Source of the DNA: Haemaphysalis longicornis
Lineage: Eukaryota > Arthropoda > Arachnida > Ixodida > Ixodidae
Assembly: GCA_013339765.2 (NCBI GenBank)
Contig: JABSTR010000970.1
Span: 1 to 64,000, forward strand
Length of the DNA: 64,000 bases
Direction of reading: 5' to 3'
In this document: positions 60,801 through 63,194 of the stretch, in pieces
How positions within the stretch are numbered: position 1 is the first letter of the stretch
Layout of the letters: every line of letters starts with the position of its first letter
Notes under the pieces: generated by a model
Seen by the model: the letters and a program-made list of their open reading frames with translations, nothing else
Database searches by the model: none
Told to the model about the DNA's origin: nothing
Translations under genes and position numbers: made by a program

Positions 60801-63194
60801 TGTTTTAAGAGCAAAGGGGCCCTGAAAGGCATTTTGAGCACACTAAATGAAGTAGCGCAATCGTTAGATTGGGTTGTCAAGGACATCTGGGCCAAGTATT
60901 ACTCTTTTACGCGCAGCGGAAAGCTCACACTTTTGTTGCAAAGTTTGTCGCTTTTTTCTCACCCTTTCCTTCGTGTTTTTGGACGCCGCCATCTTCACAT
61001 GTCTACATCATCGATTCCCCGATGTTCGTCATGAGCTAGACATCCTGCTATTGGGCGGCTTTTTCACGCTCTTCCGGCAAAGAGATGAGTCGTCTGCTCA
61101 GCGTCGACTCGCCGGCTGATCTGCCAGCGTAGTGCCGGAGTGCTTGGACATTTTACGACAAACGAAACAAGTGTAAACAAATGCTTAACCGTTCGTATTG
61201 AATGCAACACGGCCATAACACGACATGGATATTCTCTTACCGGAGTACGTTCCATAAAGAAAGCGTTGAAGCCCCGTGGCACTTCTTTCGTGCAATCGCA
61301 GAGAACGCCCTGAGCCGAATGCCCGGGTTTGACGGATACATTTTTTCCACTTCAAAACAATCCAGAGATGCGTTTCGAACGAACACAACGTCACAACATG
61401 CGTTGCAAGTCTGAACCGCGATTGACAGACGATGGGTTGCCTCCTCCTGCCCGTCGTAAATTCGGCACTCACCTCGCGCGCGGTTTGCGGGGACGAACAG
61501 CAAGTCACTTAACTCTGGCGCGCAAGCCGAGATGGCTTTTAGCCACACACACTGCACATACCCCATGCGAGGTTGAGTCGTACGTCACTCGAGAAAGATA
61601 ATCCAGACCATGGGAAGCACTATCCACCCGCAGAAGCACAACGTCGCATTTCATCGCGAAACAAAGGCGTCCACAACACACACACCATCGCCTCCTGTAA
61701 TGCCAAACGCATCTCACACTTCCTAATGAGAGCGAGTGGTACGTCTGCAGTGCCCACATGTCGCGAGGTGGGGCCCCGAGCTGAACCGGGATCACGCAAG
61801 CGTAACTGACCTCTGGGGCGGTTTGTGCCTTGTTGCCAAGGCAACCGATGTTTGAGATCGTCAAAGAAAGGCGCTCGCTCCAGCGCTAGAAAGCTCAGAG
61901 CCGTGCCGGAGCATGTTTTGCCAACGTTGCCGCTCTCCACCACGCGTCGCCCCAAGCTGAACTGGTCACATGATTGAAGCGTTTTGTGCACGGGTTTAAA
62001 ATCGGTTTAAAATGTCTTTTTCACATGGCGCCGGCAGGAATTACCACCACCGCAAAATAAGACCCGGCACCAGCGGGGCCACATCTGATATGGCGCTTTT
62101 TGGATAAACATTGCGCGGTGCATGAAAGGGACCGAGCGCAAGATCCTCCCCAGCGGCTGCGAGTTCGCCGCCGATTAAAAGTCACGTGCTGCACTGCAGC
62201 AACGCACACCGCGAAAGGGCAAGGCCAGGCCACCGCACACATGCGGCCATATTTTTTGTTCGCTTATCCATCCTTGAGCGGAGTGCGGAATTCATGGTGT
62301 CAACAAAACTTGCCCGTAGCAGACGGCAGTCGGAGGAGCGTAATGCGGAAGTACGTCACCGCTGACTAGCGCAGCATCATGGGAGGGAGTGCTCGCGCGC
62401 CGTCAACAGTTGAAAAGAGGAGGAAACGCGGCGCGACGATAATGCGTGGTTTTTGATTTACGATTTCTCAGCTAATACTCATCGCTTTAACAAAATTCTT
62501 GCGGGAGGAGATTGCTAATACATTGTCTTATTTGGTTACATGTACATCCATGCATCGGCGGAAGGTGTTTCAGGACCCCTTTAAGTAAATGTTAGCTAAT
62601 TTGTCCTTATTAATTTGAAAAGTAAGGTTTATTTTATTAAGCTGCGCTATTAAGTAAATGTTTAGCAGAGTCCAGTTCTTGCCCTCTAGGTGCCGTGCCA
62701 TTTCACTTGCCCCTCAGCCTTAACATAGCAGGGGCACTTGTGCCACCCGGACTCTGAAGCAGAGTTTCATGACTAATGTTTATTGAAGAACTCTGTATAC
62801 GGAGTACGAAACTGTATGGGTTGGAGGAGGGAGTCGTAGAGTGGTACGAATCCGATGCGATCCAATCTTCCACAGCCGCATCAACGTGGAGGTGGCGCGG
62901 CGCATGTGTGACCTGGGCACGGACCTGGTGGTGCTGGAGGGCATGGGCCGGGCAGTGCACACCAACCTGGAGGCCCGCTTCTGCTGCGAGGCCATCAAGG
63001 CGGCCGTCATCAAGAACCACTGGCTCGCCCAGCGCCTGGGTGGGGACATGTTCTCCGTCGTCTTCCGCTACGAGCGGCCACCACCACAGCCGCCGCAGCA
63101 GCAGCCGGTGGGTTCTGGGGCCCTCCTTTACTCTCTCGCTGTCACAATAGGGAGAGTGAGTGGAAAGATAAGCGACTGGATTAAACCACATTGA
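3587..63194 (+). CDS. PANK4: Pantothenate kinase 4 / 4'-phosphopantetheine phosphatase, 5' incomplete; 14 exons joined
   Basis: Joined exons: 3587-3852, 7600-7783, 19155-19247, 22256-22454, 24344-24528, 30129-30210, 34668-34762, 36105-36260, 38961-39073, 42077-42164, 48706-48931, 51258-51415, 56543-56715, 62876-63194. They total 2337 nt in one frame, 778 residues plus stop, and every intron is GT-AG. Residues 1-340 match the eukaryotic type II pantothenate kinase fold (TGGGAF, NIGSGVS, GGGTFWGLG, HEGYLGAIGAF). Residues about 365-500 form the linker and helical part. Residues about 560-740 are the DUF89 metal-dependent phosphatase, with Asp592-Asn593 and Asp628 at the 36-residue spacing of the human catalytic residues as I recall them. 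From the family: PANK4 is cytosolic and removes phosphate from 4'-phosphopantetheine and related damaged pantetheine phosphates, limiting CoA synthesis. Glu95 and Arg159 match the catalytic Glu and Arg of active PanKs, which human PANK4 lacks. The N-terminal exon(s), including the first glycine motif, lie outside the window. The C-terminus has a Pro/Gln tail longer than in human PANK4. Confidence 0.93.
3853..7599. other. PANK4 intron with no clear gene
   Basis: GT at 3853 and AG at 7598-7599. The only structured feature I see is a short minisatellite at 6290-6362. Longest open frame is a 168-codon minus-strand stretch (5248-5754) with no recognisable domain. Confidence 0.7.
6290..6362 (+). 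repeat. Short minisatellite, AATGGTAACCCTT unit
   Basis: About five degenerate 13-15 bp units of (T)AATGGTAACCCTT, with related TAACCC remnants from 6255. It contains TAACCC but is not a perfect telomere repeat. Confidence 0.6.
7600..7783 (+). CDS. PANK4: PANK4 exon, visible 2 of 14 (kinase domain, catalytic Glu)
   Basis: Completes codon 89 (AG+T) and encodes residues 90-150. Acceptor TCGCAG ends at 7599; donor ATGAAG/GTGGGA follows 7783; ends in phase 0. It holds DELECLICGCNFLLK, aligned with DELDCLVKG of active human PANK3, and NIGSGVSIMK, the second phosphate-binding loop. The Glu at 7616-7618 (residue 95) occupies the position of the PANK3 catalytic Glu138, which is Val in human PANK4. 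Confidence 0.94.
8118..8570 (+). mobile_element. tRNA-headed SINE and associated repeat
   Basis: A tRNA-like head at about 8386-8476 has a pol III A-box-like TAGTGCAGTGGGTAAAGCA (8398-8416) and B-box-like GGCTCGAATCC (8455-8465), followed by a T run. The body after it, with GTGACGGATACGACGTCAGT and CCCGGCATAATACAAAAAA, recurs at 49110-49190 and 49300-49383. The upstream part 8128-8190 recurs at 49036-49105. No intact acceptor stem is seen, so it is not a tRNA gene. Confidence 0.6.
8988..9830. mobile_element. TA-flanked MITE, family A copy 1 (843 bp)
   Basis: Terminal inverted repeats CAGTTGAACCTCGTTATAAG ... CTTTTCTGGATTCAACTG-like, with TA at both flanks (8986-8987 and 9831-9832). Subterminal TATAAGAGACA motifs repeat several times. 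Copies 2 and 3 are at 17714-18050 and 24643-25466 in the opposite orientation. The ends resemble pogo/Tigger elements; no transposase is present. Confidence 0.8.
10751..10919. mobile_element. Short TA-type MITE (169 bp)
   Basis: Inverted ends CCGTATTTATTCAAATATAAGG ... CCTTATAACCGAATAAATACGG. It contains a TATATATATATA run. The ends share the CCGTATTTA start of elements at 31844, 50756, 54954 and 57268. Confidence 0.75.
11123..11285. repeat. Simple repeats (TTTG)n and poly-G
   Basis: TTTG tandem at about 11119-11160 and a G run of about 25 nt at 11263-11284. No coding content. Confidence 0.8.
12592..12741 (+). pseudogene. Tigger-type transposase C-terminal remnant
   Basis: Open stretch ending in TAA with AAIEMLRLAWSDVAPDTFRN and CFRRTGF, resembling the AW..V...TI.NCFRKAGF segment found near the C-terminus of pogo/Tigger DDE transposases. 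No DDE catalytic core is present. Confidence 0.65.
13111..16379 (-). pseudogene. LINE endonuclease-reverse transcriptase, frame-broken
   Basis: The 441-codon stretch 16379-15054 fuses the ORF1 C-terminal domain to an APE-type endonuclease in one frame. The endonuclease shows SFLYSNVRS, VVLTETWL, GGGVLIA, LLLGDFNYPKINW and SDH. Downstream frames 15157-14705, 14660-14343, 14349-13573 and 13413-13111 carry a linker, RT motifs (NYRPISLTSV, IFLDFQKAFDTV, SGVPQGSVLGPLLF, FADDC near 13905, YLGV) and a C-terminus ending FKTAVSQQFL. At least four frameshifts separate them. The catalytic YADD-like box (FADDC) is intact, but no continuous protein is possible. Confidence 0.88.
16120..16761 (-). pseudogene. 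LINE ORF1 region with N-terminal 2A-type peptide
   Basis: Starts at the ATG 16761-16759. Residues 1-25 end in RLLVMSGDVEENPGP, the canonical 2A ribosome-skipping consensus (GDVExNPGP preceded by hydrophobic residues); it ends at 16687. After about 21 codons the frame is broken once near 16630. It then continues through a coiled coil (16622-16500: MESINEVREAQVSLEQKVAE) and RRENLIFYGIED, the start of an ORF1 RRM-like domain. A second break leads into SRAHRLGRF and RPVIVKFASF (16300-16210), typical of LINE ORF1 RNA-binding domains. Confidence 0.75.
17714..18050. mobile_element. TA-flanked MITE, family A copy 2 (337 bp)
   Basis: Ends CAGTTGAAACCCTTTATAAG and CTTATAACGAGGTTCAACTG, flanked by TA (17712-17713, 18051-18052). 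It is an internally deleted, inverted relative of 8988-9830, sharing for example the stretch around CTAATCAGACCCTAGTTCAA. Confidence 0.82.
19155..19247 (+). CDS. PANK4: PANK4 exon, visible 3 of 14 (kinase domain, active-site Arg)
   Basis: 31 codons, phase 0 at both ends, residues 151-181. The acceptor follows a clear pyrimidine tract (TTTCTTTCCCAG); the donor is GCAAAG/GTGAGC. Encodes VESEDKYERIGGSATGGG then TFWGLGSLMTKAK, the glycine-rich loop of the kinase. Arg159 (19179-19181) matches the active-site Arg207 of PANK3, which is Trp in human PANK4. Confidence 0.95.
19509..20471. mobile_element. Tigger/pogo-like element with transposase tail
   Basis: Ends GAGTCAAATCTCAATACTACG and CGTTACATCGAGATTTGGCTG, flanked by TA at 19507-19508 and 20472-20473. 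A plus-strand open stretch at about 20025-20219 encodes an acidic tail (TEEDELVSKIDVLMHMN) like the C-terminus of Tigger transposases. Confidence 0.7.
20025..20219 (+). pseudogene. Tigger-type transposase C-terminal tail
   Basis: 64-codon stretch ending in TAA: an acidic linker, then KIDVLMHMNKVHTFVARC and an Arg-rich end. This Glu/Asp tail plus short helix pattern is usual after the DDE core of pogo/Tigger transposases. No catalytic domain remains. Confidence 0.45.
20548..21045. mobile_element. MITE with TTA target duplication (Harbinger-like)
   Basis: 498 bp with inverted ends TACCCCTGTCACATGGGCAC ... GTGCCCGTGTGACAAGGGTA, each followed by ATCGCGATTGA-type subterminal repeats. Flanked by TTA at 20545-20547 and 21046-21048, the 3-bp TWA duplication expected of PIF/Harbinger. 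No coding capacity. Confidence 0.72.
21555..22229. mobile_element. TTAA-flanked element, family T copy 1, ends 26 bp before a PANK4 exon
   Basis: Starts TTAAGAAGGTACACTGGCCT and ends AGACCAGTGTCCCCTTTAA, i.e. inverted ends with TTAA at both borders, as for piggyBac-type insertions. It is homologous in inverse orientation to 54858-56448. It preserves the empty site (TA at 22128-22129) for the element inserted in that second copy. Confidence 0.82.
22256..22454 (+). CDS. PANK4: PANK4 exon, visible 4 of 14 (kinase domain)
   Basis: Residues 182-247 plus one base of codon 248. Acceptor CATGCAG ends at 22255 and donor GGCAC/GTATGT follows 22454. Encodes SFDELLELAERGDHRTVDML, VKDIYGGNYEAVGL and IACSFGK, the standard PanK alpha/beta segment, then a low-complexity Ser/Ala/Glu/Asp insert that is longer than in human PANK4. 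The phase-1 end joins the next exon to give Arg. A TTAA-flanked transposon ends 26 bp upstream of the exon. Confidence 0.94.
22518..22879 (-). pseudogene. RTE-like LINE 3' fragment with (TGA)n tail
   Basis: Minus strand. Translates to MRRQDNRWSLRLTEWIPREG, RGRQKVRWADEIKR, then after a small deletion NWSQLAQDRDNWRIMGEAFA and LQWA stop. This is the C-terminal domain pattern of RTE-type reverse transcriptases. The copy ends in an (ATGATG)n run (plus strand 22511-22540), typical of RTE tails. Matches the plus-strand fragment at 63338-63612. Confidence 0.75.
23096..23170. mobile_element. hAT-like terminal fragment
   Basis: CAGGGCTTATCAAATGTGGTC followed by GCAGACCCCACAGGGTCCA, the layout of a hAT nonautonomous end (CAGGG-TTCTCAA type). 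The matching right end is not visible. Confidence 0.4.
23602..23768 (-). mobile_element. SINE 3' part, related to 27118-27358
   Basis: Shares the stretch from GGCGATGAGGCGCGCC through GGATTAATTTTGACCACCTG to GGGCGTTTTTG with the copy at 27118-27358, but lacks the tRNA head. The 3' tail is a (TCAA)n run, seen on the plus strand as TTGATTGATTGATTGG. Confidence 0.75.
23905..24215 (+). mobile_element. Single arm of a foldback element
   Basis: Resembles the right arm of the palindrome at 60120-60825, from AAAGTTTAATGAGCTGTAAA to AAGTTTCACAGAGTTTACTT. It ends 129 bp before a PANK4 exon. Confidence 0.7.
24344..24528 (+). CDS. PANK4: PANK4 exon, visible 5 of 14 (kinase domain)
   Basis: Residues 248-309. 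Acceptor CACTTGGCAG ends at 24343; donor AGCAAG/GTATGA follows 24528. Encodes FSESDIARSLLFMISNDVGQ, DRCYFGGYFLRGH and FAINYWSK, the conserved second half of the PanK ATPase fold, including the helix that packs on the dimer interface in PANK3. Ends in phase 0. Confidence 0.95.
24643..25466. mobile_element. TA-flanked MITE, family A copy 3 (824 bp)
   Basis: Ends CAGTTGAGCCCCTTTATAAG and CTTATAACGAGGTTTAACTG, TA at 24641-24642 and 25467-25468. Same orientation as copy 2 and the same length class as copy 1, with which it shares an internal segment around GATGTCGAGTTCACAAGCCT. Confidence 0.82.
25826..27506. mobile_element. TA-flanked element (1.7 kb) containing a SINE
   Basis: Inverted ends CAGTGTAGACCATTTATAATG ... 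CGTTATAAGCAGTCTACACTG, with CACTATAA-type subterminal motifs and TA at both borders. No transposase recognised in the interior. A tRNA-derived SINE sits at 27118-27358. Confidence 0.72.
27118..27358 (-). mobile_element. tRNA-derived SINE, complete
   Basis: Minus-strand head reads CCGCGGTGGCTCAGTGGCTA with an A box (complement of 27331-27349) and a B box GGTTCGATTCC (complement of 27294-27306), as in a tRNA. A 170-bp body shared with 23602-23768 follows. The head resembles known tick tRNA-derived SINEs, but no database check was possible. Confidence 0.8.
28412..28525 (+). repeat. Short tandem repeat, TTCCAATTTGGTTCCAATCC unit
   Basis: Four or so irregular units of TTCCAATTTGGTTCCAATCC, with alternating inserts ACGCTGTG and AAAAAT(T). 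No coding content. Confidence 0.7.
28878..29405 (+). mobile_element. Penelope-like element fragment with inverted termini
   Basis: The GIY-YIG reading frame at 28940-29281 is followed by CCCTGAAGAAGAAGCCGAGC, a typical PLE 3' sequence. The 3' end (29365-29402, around GGAGCATAATTAAATCTCAG) is repeated in inverted orientation at 28880-28925. Such inverted partial terminal copies are characteristic of Penelope elements. No reverse transcriptase is present. Confidence 0.8.
28940..29281 (+). pseudogene. GIY-YIG endonuclease domain of a Penelope-like element
   Basis: Encodes VVYRIPCTECNASYIGASKN (the GIY-YIG core as VYRIPC...SYIG with the PLE-type Cys pair), RIRQHKNDVRKQN, FTEHCEVADHKIDF and, after an in-frame TAA at 29129-29131, LRKRLFLESWHIQL. 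In PLEs this domain nicks target DNA. The 5' RT part is missing, so this is a dead 5'-truncated copy. Confidence 0.85.
30129..30210 (+). CDS. PANK4: PANK4 exon, visible 6 of 14 (end of kinase domain)
   Basis: 27 codons plus one base, residues 310-336. Acceptor CTCTGCAG ends at 30128; donor TACG/GTGAGT follows 30210. Encodes GKVRASFLRHEGYLGAIGAF and LKGASEY, the highly conserved C-terminal motif of the PanK fold. The phase-1 end requires a phase-matched exon downstream, supplied by 34668-34762. Confidence 0.94.
30352..31522. mobile_element. TTAA-type foldback element split by a hAT MITE
   Basis: Starts TTAAAGGGGGACATGGCAAG and ends near ACTTGCCACGTCCCCTCTTT, an inverted terminal pair whose right TTAA has decayed. 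The interior is itself an imperfect inverted repeat, for example ATTTTTGTGTCAGTGTGATC against GATCACACTGATATAAAAAT. The nested hAT MITE occupies 30481-30983. Confidence 0.7.
30481..30983. mobile_element. hAT MITE with 8-bp target duplication
   Basis: Ends CATGGTTTCTCAAAGTG and CATGCTTGAGAACCCCTG (complement CAGGGGTTCTCAAGCATG). Perfect 8-bp duplication TTCTATAC at 30473-30480 and 30984-30991. GTTCCGCGG-type subterminal repeats, no coding capacity. Confidence 0.9.
31844..32526. mobile_element. Tigger/pogo-like element with transposase remnant
   Basis: Ends CCGTACTTACCCGATTCTAA ... TTACAATCGGGTAAATACGG with TA at 31842-31843 and 32527-32528. Carries a transposase C-terminal fragment at 32181-32368. 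Confidence 0.82.
32181..32368 (+). pseudogene. Tigger-type transposase C-terminus, one frameshift
   Basis: First frame: LETLVGWACEACVTIPSTLV then ERSF. After a frameshift near 32275, a second frame reads KWGIANVLDGTEDEILQ followed by an acidic SESDEE end and TGA. The pattern (W....IP..V..SF.KCGI.NALDGTEDD, then acidic tail) is standard for pogo/Tigger transposases. Confidence 0.8.
33154..34478 (+). mobile_element. LTR-retroelement remnant (BEL/Pao-like), nested in repeat R
   Basis: Insertion precisely bounded by TGTTGGAACTT at 33154 and ...GTCGCGACA at 34478. Flanks GGTGC and GGGGC form a 5-bp duplication with one change. 34329-34478 looks like a 3' LTR (TGTTGGAACTTTTTC ... CGCGACA) and only its first 11 bp survive at the left. 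A gag-like frame lies at 33163-33810. No pol region was found. Confidence 0.65.
33163..33810 (+). pseudogene. Gag-like N-terminal protein, DUF1759/BEL-type
   Basis: 215 open codons. Helical segment ITTLISQAKAAILNADTTDE, then EIYTITDRLDYESGQLHNTD and FLTGNYGEQEFMDTFEFCD. This layout (short helix, DLDELNxxLxRL-type helix, then EYxDxI) resembles the N-terminus of BEL/Pao gag proteins with DUF1759. The similarity is by eye only. The frame ends without protease or RT, so the copy is dead. Confidence 0.5.
34668..34762 (+). CDS. PANK4: PANK4 exon, visible 7 of 14 (interdomain linker, microexon-like)
   Basis: 95 nt: two bases completing a Gly codon plus 31 codons, residues 337-368. It encodes CSWSENYAGSSGLQSPI and a Ser/Gln-rich end. 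This matches the SWGENYAGSSGL signature I recall from human PANK4 between kinase and linker. Acceptor CCATCTTTCAG ends at 34667; donor GGCATG/GTAGGA follows 34762. It is too short and lacks a leading ATG, so it is easily missed, but without it the flanking exons (phase 1 then phase 0) cannot be joined in frame. The pyrimidine-rich stretch just upstream overlaps the end of a repeat (34479-34640). Confidence 0.9.
34763..36104. other. PANK4 intron, 1.3 kb
   Basis: No transposon end, RNA gene or coding exon recognised. A 156-codon minus-strand open frame (35599-36069) has no visible domain. Confidence 0.65.
36105..36260 (+). CDS. PANK4: PANK4 exon, visible 8 of 14 (linker / start of helical region)
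   Basis: 52 codons, phase 0 at both ends, residues 369-420. Acceptor GGTGTGCAG ends at 36104; donor GACAAG/GTACGC follows 36260. Encodes IDQLEMDRFEWKLTYCPLL, LADTVDLTQDAEARRYW and ACFQEAIDK, matching the human PANK4 segment that starts with LLEMDRLE and opens the DUF89 half. Confidence 0.95.
36455..36720 (+). repeat. Direct repeat pair flanking a tRNA-like sequence
   Basis: GCACGGATGGACGCAAATGG ... GGTACTTCGCACC at 36463-36513 recurs as a diverged copy at 36667-36712. Between them, 36553-36640 looks tRNA-derived: an A-box-like TAGCCCAATGGGTAAGACGA and B-box-like GGCTCGAATCC. Probably a SINE relic, since no acceptor stem pairs. Confidence 0.5.
36836..37402 (+). mobile_element. hAT-like element, family H copy 1 (truncated)
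   Basis: Begins GGGTGTGCAAATGCCG and aligns over about 560 bp with 42369-42910 in the same orientation, for example around GCCTCGATTTTTCATAGGTT and CTGCATTAAAAACAGCCA. The right terminus is missing. Confidence 0.7.
37711..38767. mobile_element. Tigger/pogo-like nonautonomous element
   Basis: Left end CAGTCAAACCGCGCAATAAC after TA (37709-37710). The right end GGATTTCGCTATCACAGGGT is a weaker inverted match. Subterminal GAGAATTTTGTTGCCGCG and CGTTGCCACAAGAATTTTGG are mutually inverted. No transposase recognised. Confidence 0.55.
38961..39073 (+). CDS. PANK4: PANK4 exon, visible 9 of 14 (helical region)
   Basis: 37 codons plus two bases, residues 421-457. The acceptor has a strong pyrimidine tract (TTTTTTTTCTTTTATTGCAG). 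The donor is CCCCTT/GTGAGT; reading straight on would meet a TGA at once, so the splice is needed. Encodes VEVAVHSQPHKTDAPLRAAQ then FRDKYLCRLQYLEEHP, part of the helical DUF89 N-terminal bundle. Confidence 0.94.
39722..40715. repeat. Inverted repeat pair bracketing repeat R copy 2
   Basis: Minus-strand segment 39770-39940 and plus-strand segment 40570-40715 are diverged inverted copies, sharing ATAAACTSAGTCTG and a downstream CATTTCGTCC-like tail. Each has TATA-like and AATAAA motifs (for example TATATAAGCGCATG and AAAATAAACTGAG near 40600), as in a short LTR or LINE tail. Repeat R copy 2 lies between them at 40012-40520 and preserves the uninterrupted site near 40390. Confidence 0.5.
41409..41449. 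repeat. Perfect-ended hairpin
   Basis: TTATAATCCTTACCCCAC, loop AAA, GTGTGGCAAGGATTATAA: an 18-bp stem with two mismatches. It is too short for a miRNA precursor and is likely a repeat relic. Confidence 0.6.
41614..42056 (+). repeat. 50-bp minisatellite abutting a PANK4 acceptor
   Basis: About nine head-to-tail units of exactly 50 bp, with starts at 41664, 41714, 41764, 41814, 41864, 41914, 41964 and a truncated last unit. Unit core: CCCTGACAACTACTGGTATG, ACTACAGTAGCGCTGTCCTT, GACAAAGTGT. The array stops about 21 bp before the exon at 42077. Each unit carries a branch-point-like CCCTGAC and a CTACAG acceptor-like site. Confidence 0.93.
42077..42164 (+). CDS. PANK4: PANK4 exon, visible 10 of 14 (helical region)
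   Basis: One base completing Phe plus 29 codons, residues 458-487. Acceptor GCTTGCAG ends at 42076; donor TTTCAG/GTATGT follows 42164. Encodes AYGSLTVRSLLDMREQCLLE and FDFPDPYFQ, a strongly conserved PANK4 / DUF89 segment. The 50-bp minisatellite upstream stops about 21 bp from the first base of this exon. Confidence 0.95.
42369..43321 (+). mobile_element. hAT-like element, family H copy 2 (953 bp)
   Basis: Ends CAGGGCCGAATAGTAACTC and AAGTATTCGCACACCCCTG, i.e. CAGGGGTGTGCGAATA inverted termini with TTTGATTCATATTTGAATA subterminal repeats. Aligns with 36836-37402. No transposase recognised and no clean 8-bp duplication. Confidence 0.72.
43616..43655 (+). repeat. (CTCA)n / (CTCC)n simple repeat
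   Basis: TCACTCACTCCCTCCCTCCC and following CTCC units. No other signal nearby. Confidence 0.85.
45145..45730. mobile_element. Tigger/pogo-like element, degenerate right end
   Basis: Left end CAGTTGAACCTCGTTATAAC after TA (45143-45144), with CGTTATAACCGATATTTGTT subterminal repeats. The right limit is placed at CGGTAATTCGCTATACAG, directly abutting the next element, but the inverted match is poor. Confidence 0.55.
45790..47108 (+). mobile_element. 5'-truncated CR1/L2-like LINE nested in Tigger-like element
   Basis: RT fragment plus 3' UTR ending in (TAAA)n (47087-47107). Flanks AATTTCGTTAAATCAAG (45774-45790) and AATTTCATAAAATCGAG (47106-47122) look like a diverged target duplication of about 17 bp. 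The 3' UTR has the same plan as the LINE at 12.9-17.3 kb (GC hairpin then TAAA repeats), but the sequence is a different family. Confidence 0.8.
45796..46888 (+). pseudogene. LINE reverse transcriptase fragment
   Basis: Open for about 360 codons. Motifs AIFLDFEKAFDKVPH, SGVPQGTVLGPLLFLIYI, FADDC, KYLGIHIS and RTLGYLRRNLNLAP cover RT domains from motif A on and the C-terminal thumb. The endonuclease and N-terminal half are missing through 5' truncation. A poly-C run (46757-46773) shifts the frame near the C-terminus, after which PSFIFRADSHRLERPP is no longer the expected sequence. Confidence 0.88.
47845..48040 (-). pseudogene. Tigger-type transposase C-terminus
   Basis: Minus strand: EPEEVSVKPKATEVMDAIDV then LQEHTNK. 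After a frame break come ALSENERHVTPTLIKKRQA and LLTDFFTAA stop (complement of 47845-47847). An acidic linker, a short helix and a KKRQ...DFF end are usual for Tigger transposases. Confidence 0.72.
48706..48931 (+). CDS. PANK4: PANK4 exon, visible 11 of 14 (phosphatase half)
   Basis: 75 codons plus one base, residues 488-562. Acceptor CCCCCTGTGCAG ends at 48705; donor CTGCAGG/GTGAGG follows 48931. Encodes QKRVENEAALRLLQERL, then LDALGWRERQAALVEGLLAG and NVFDWGAKEVARLL, the conserved NVFDWGAK block of PANK4. A charged KEGEGKDGEG insert is longer than in human. The exon is much more GC-rich than its intronic flanks. Confidence 0.95.
49036..49385 (+). mobile_element. Two tandem SINE-body copies
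   Basis: 49036-49190 and about 49290-49383 each carry CGTTACGGATATGACGTCA or CGTGACGGATATGACGTCA followed by GTATTCCGGCATAAAACAC and an A-rich end, as in the SINE at 8118-8570. They lack the tRNA head. Confidence 0.65.
50756..51175. mobile_element. TA-flanked MITE (420 bp)
   Basis: Ends CCGTATTTTCGTGCGTATAACC ... GGTTATATTTGCAAAAATACAG, flanked by TA at 50754-50755 and 51176-51177. Its left end is repeated inverted at 1-90. No coding content. Lies 82 bp before a PANK4 exon. Confidence 0.85.
51258..51415 (+). CDS. PANK4: PANK4 exon, visible 12 of 14 (phosphatase active site, Asp-Asn)
   Basis: Two bases completing Glu plus 52 codons, residues 563-615. Acceptor TATATGCAG ends at 51257; donor ACCCAG/GTACAG follows 51415. 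Encodes RPWLQDDLDDWIERLESGPP, then IFVDNSGMDVLLGVLPFARE. Asp592 and Asn593 (51344-51349) form the DN pair that binds the metal and substrate phosphate in DUF89 phosphatases. Confidence 0.95.
51777..53863. mobile_element. TTAA-flanked element, 2.1 kb
   Basis: Perfect TTAA at both borders (51777-51780, 53860-53863). Inverted ends TTAAGGGGGGACGTGGCTTT ... AAAGCTGCGTCCCCCCTTAA. This is the insertion signature of piggyBac-type elements. No transposase domain could be recognised in any frame; the GC-rich part 53000-53560 has short open frames without known motifs. Confidence 0.82.
54954..55839. mobile_element. TA-flanked Tigger/pogo-like element nested in family T copy 2
   Basis: 886 bp. Ends CCGTATTTACTCGCATAATC ... 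GATTACGCGAGTAAATACAG, with the target TA duplicated (54952-54953 and 55840-55841). The uninterrupted site AAAGAATGTACCTGCGAAAT exists in family T copy 1 (complement of 22115-22140), which proves the borders. It encodes a DNA-binding-domain relic on the minus strand. Confidence 0.93.
55240..55551 (-). pseudogene. Helix-turn-helix domain relic of a pogo-like transposase
   Basis: The C-terminal part of this minus-strand frame reads FKLKAIEYAIEHGNRAAGRH then FGVTDFNVRYWDR. This is the Psq/CENP-B-type helix-turn-helix at the N-terminus of pogo-like transposases (FKLKVVxYAxEHGNRAAxRxFGV...VRxWR). The catalytic domain is absent. The terminal repeats of the surrounding element agree with this origin. 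Confidence 0.78.
56543..56715 (+). CDS. PANK4: PANK4 exon, visible 13 of 14 (phosphatase active site, second Asp)
   Basis: 57 codons plus two bases, residues 616-672. Acceptor CTCGGTTCAG ends at 56542; donor CTTAG/GTGAGC follows 56715. Encodes VLLCANTRPALNDVTHQEL with Asp628, the second conserved metal-ligand Asp, 36 residues after Asp592. The exon ends with SGQSSPCLDL, matching the conserved SSSPCLDL of the family. Confidence 0.95.
56830..56965. repeat. AU-rich inverted repeats, CCCTATATTT motif
   Basis: Several interleaved inverted copies of TCCCTATATTT / AAATATAGGGA, including TATATTTCCCTATAAAGGGAAATATA (a hairpin centred near 56926). No gene. Confidence 0.7.
57268..57605. mobile_element. 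TA-flanked MITE (338 bp)
   Basis: Ends CCGCATTTACGCAATTATAACG ... CGTTGTAATCGTGCAAATGCGAG with TA at 57266-57267 and weak TSD at the right. Same CCG(T/C)ATTTAC start as the elements at 10751, 31844 and 54954. Confidence 0.7.
58180..59690. mobile_element. Tigger/pogo-like element, right end approximate
   Basis: Left end CAGGTAAACCTTGATGTAAC after TA (58178-58179). The right side has CGTTACATTAAAGTTTGTAAC and ATCGAAGTTTGA, mutually inverted with the left (CGCTACATTGAAATTCG). A frame at 58381-58605 ending AEKAKKALLLFLKDTGLSERL-like residues may be a transposase tail, not proven. Confidence 0.6.
60120..60825. mobile_element. Large palindromic (foldback) element, about 700 bp
   Basis: Left arm about 60125-60434 and right arm about 60477-60822 are near-perfect inverted copies around a loop of about 42 nt. 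For example, GCACTGCTTGGAACTAATTT pairs with AAATTAGTTCCAAGCAGTGC, and TGGCAGTTTTTCTGCTTTTT with its complement near 60745. The left begins TTAACTGGGGACATTGC, suggesting a TTAA element. The right arm has an extra tandem ATGAGTACAACTTTT array (60591-60655). A single arm recurs at 23905-24215. Confidence 0.9.
62876..63194 (+). CDS. PANK4: PANK4 terminal exon, visible 14 of 14
   Basis: One base completing Ser plus 105 codons and a TGA at 63192-63194, residues 673-778. Acceptor CAATCTTCCACAG ends at 62875. Encodes LVVLEGMGRAVHTNLEARF, KAAVIKNHWLAQRLGG and MFSVVFRYE, which align to the human C-terminus. Human PANK4 ends a few residues after FKYE. Here a PPPQPPQQQP stretch and about 28 unmatched residues follow. 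A CAGCCG/GTGGGT site at 63106 could instead be a donor to a further 3' exon outside the window, so the last 29 residues are uncertain. Confidence 0.88.
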
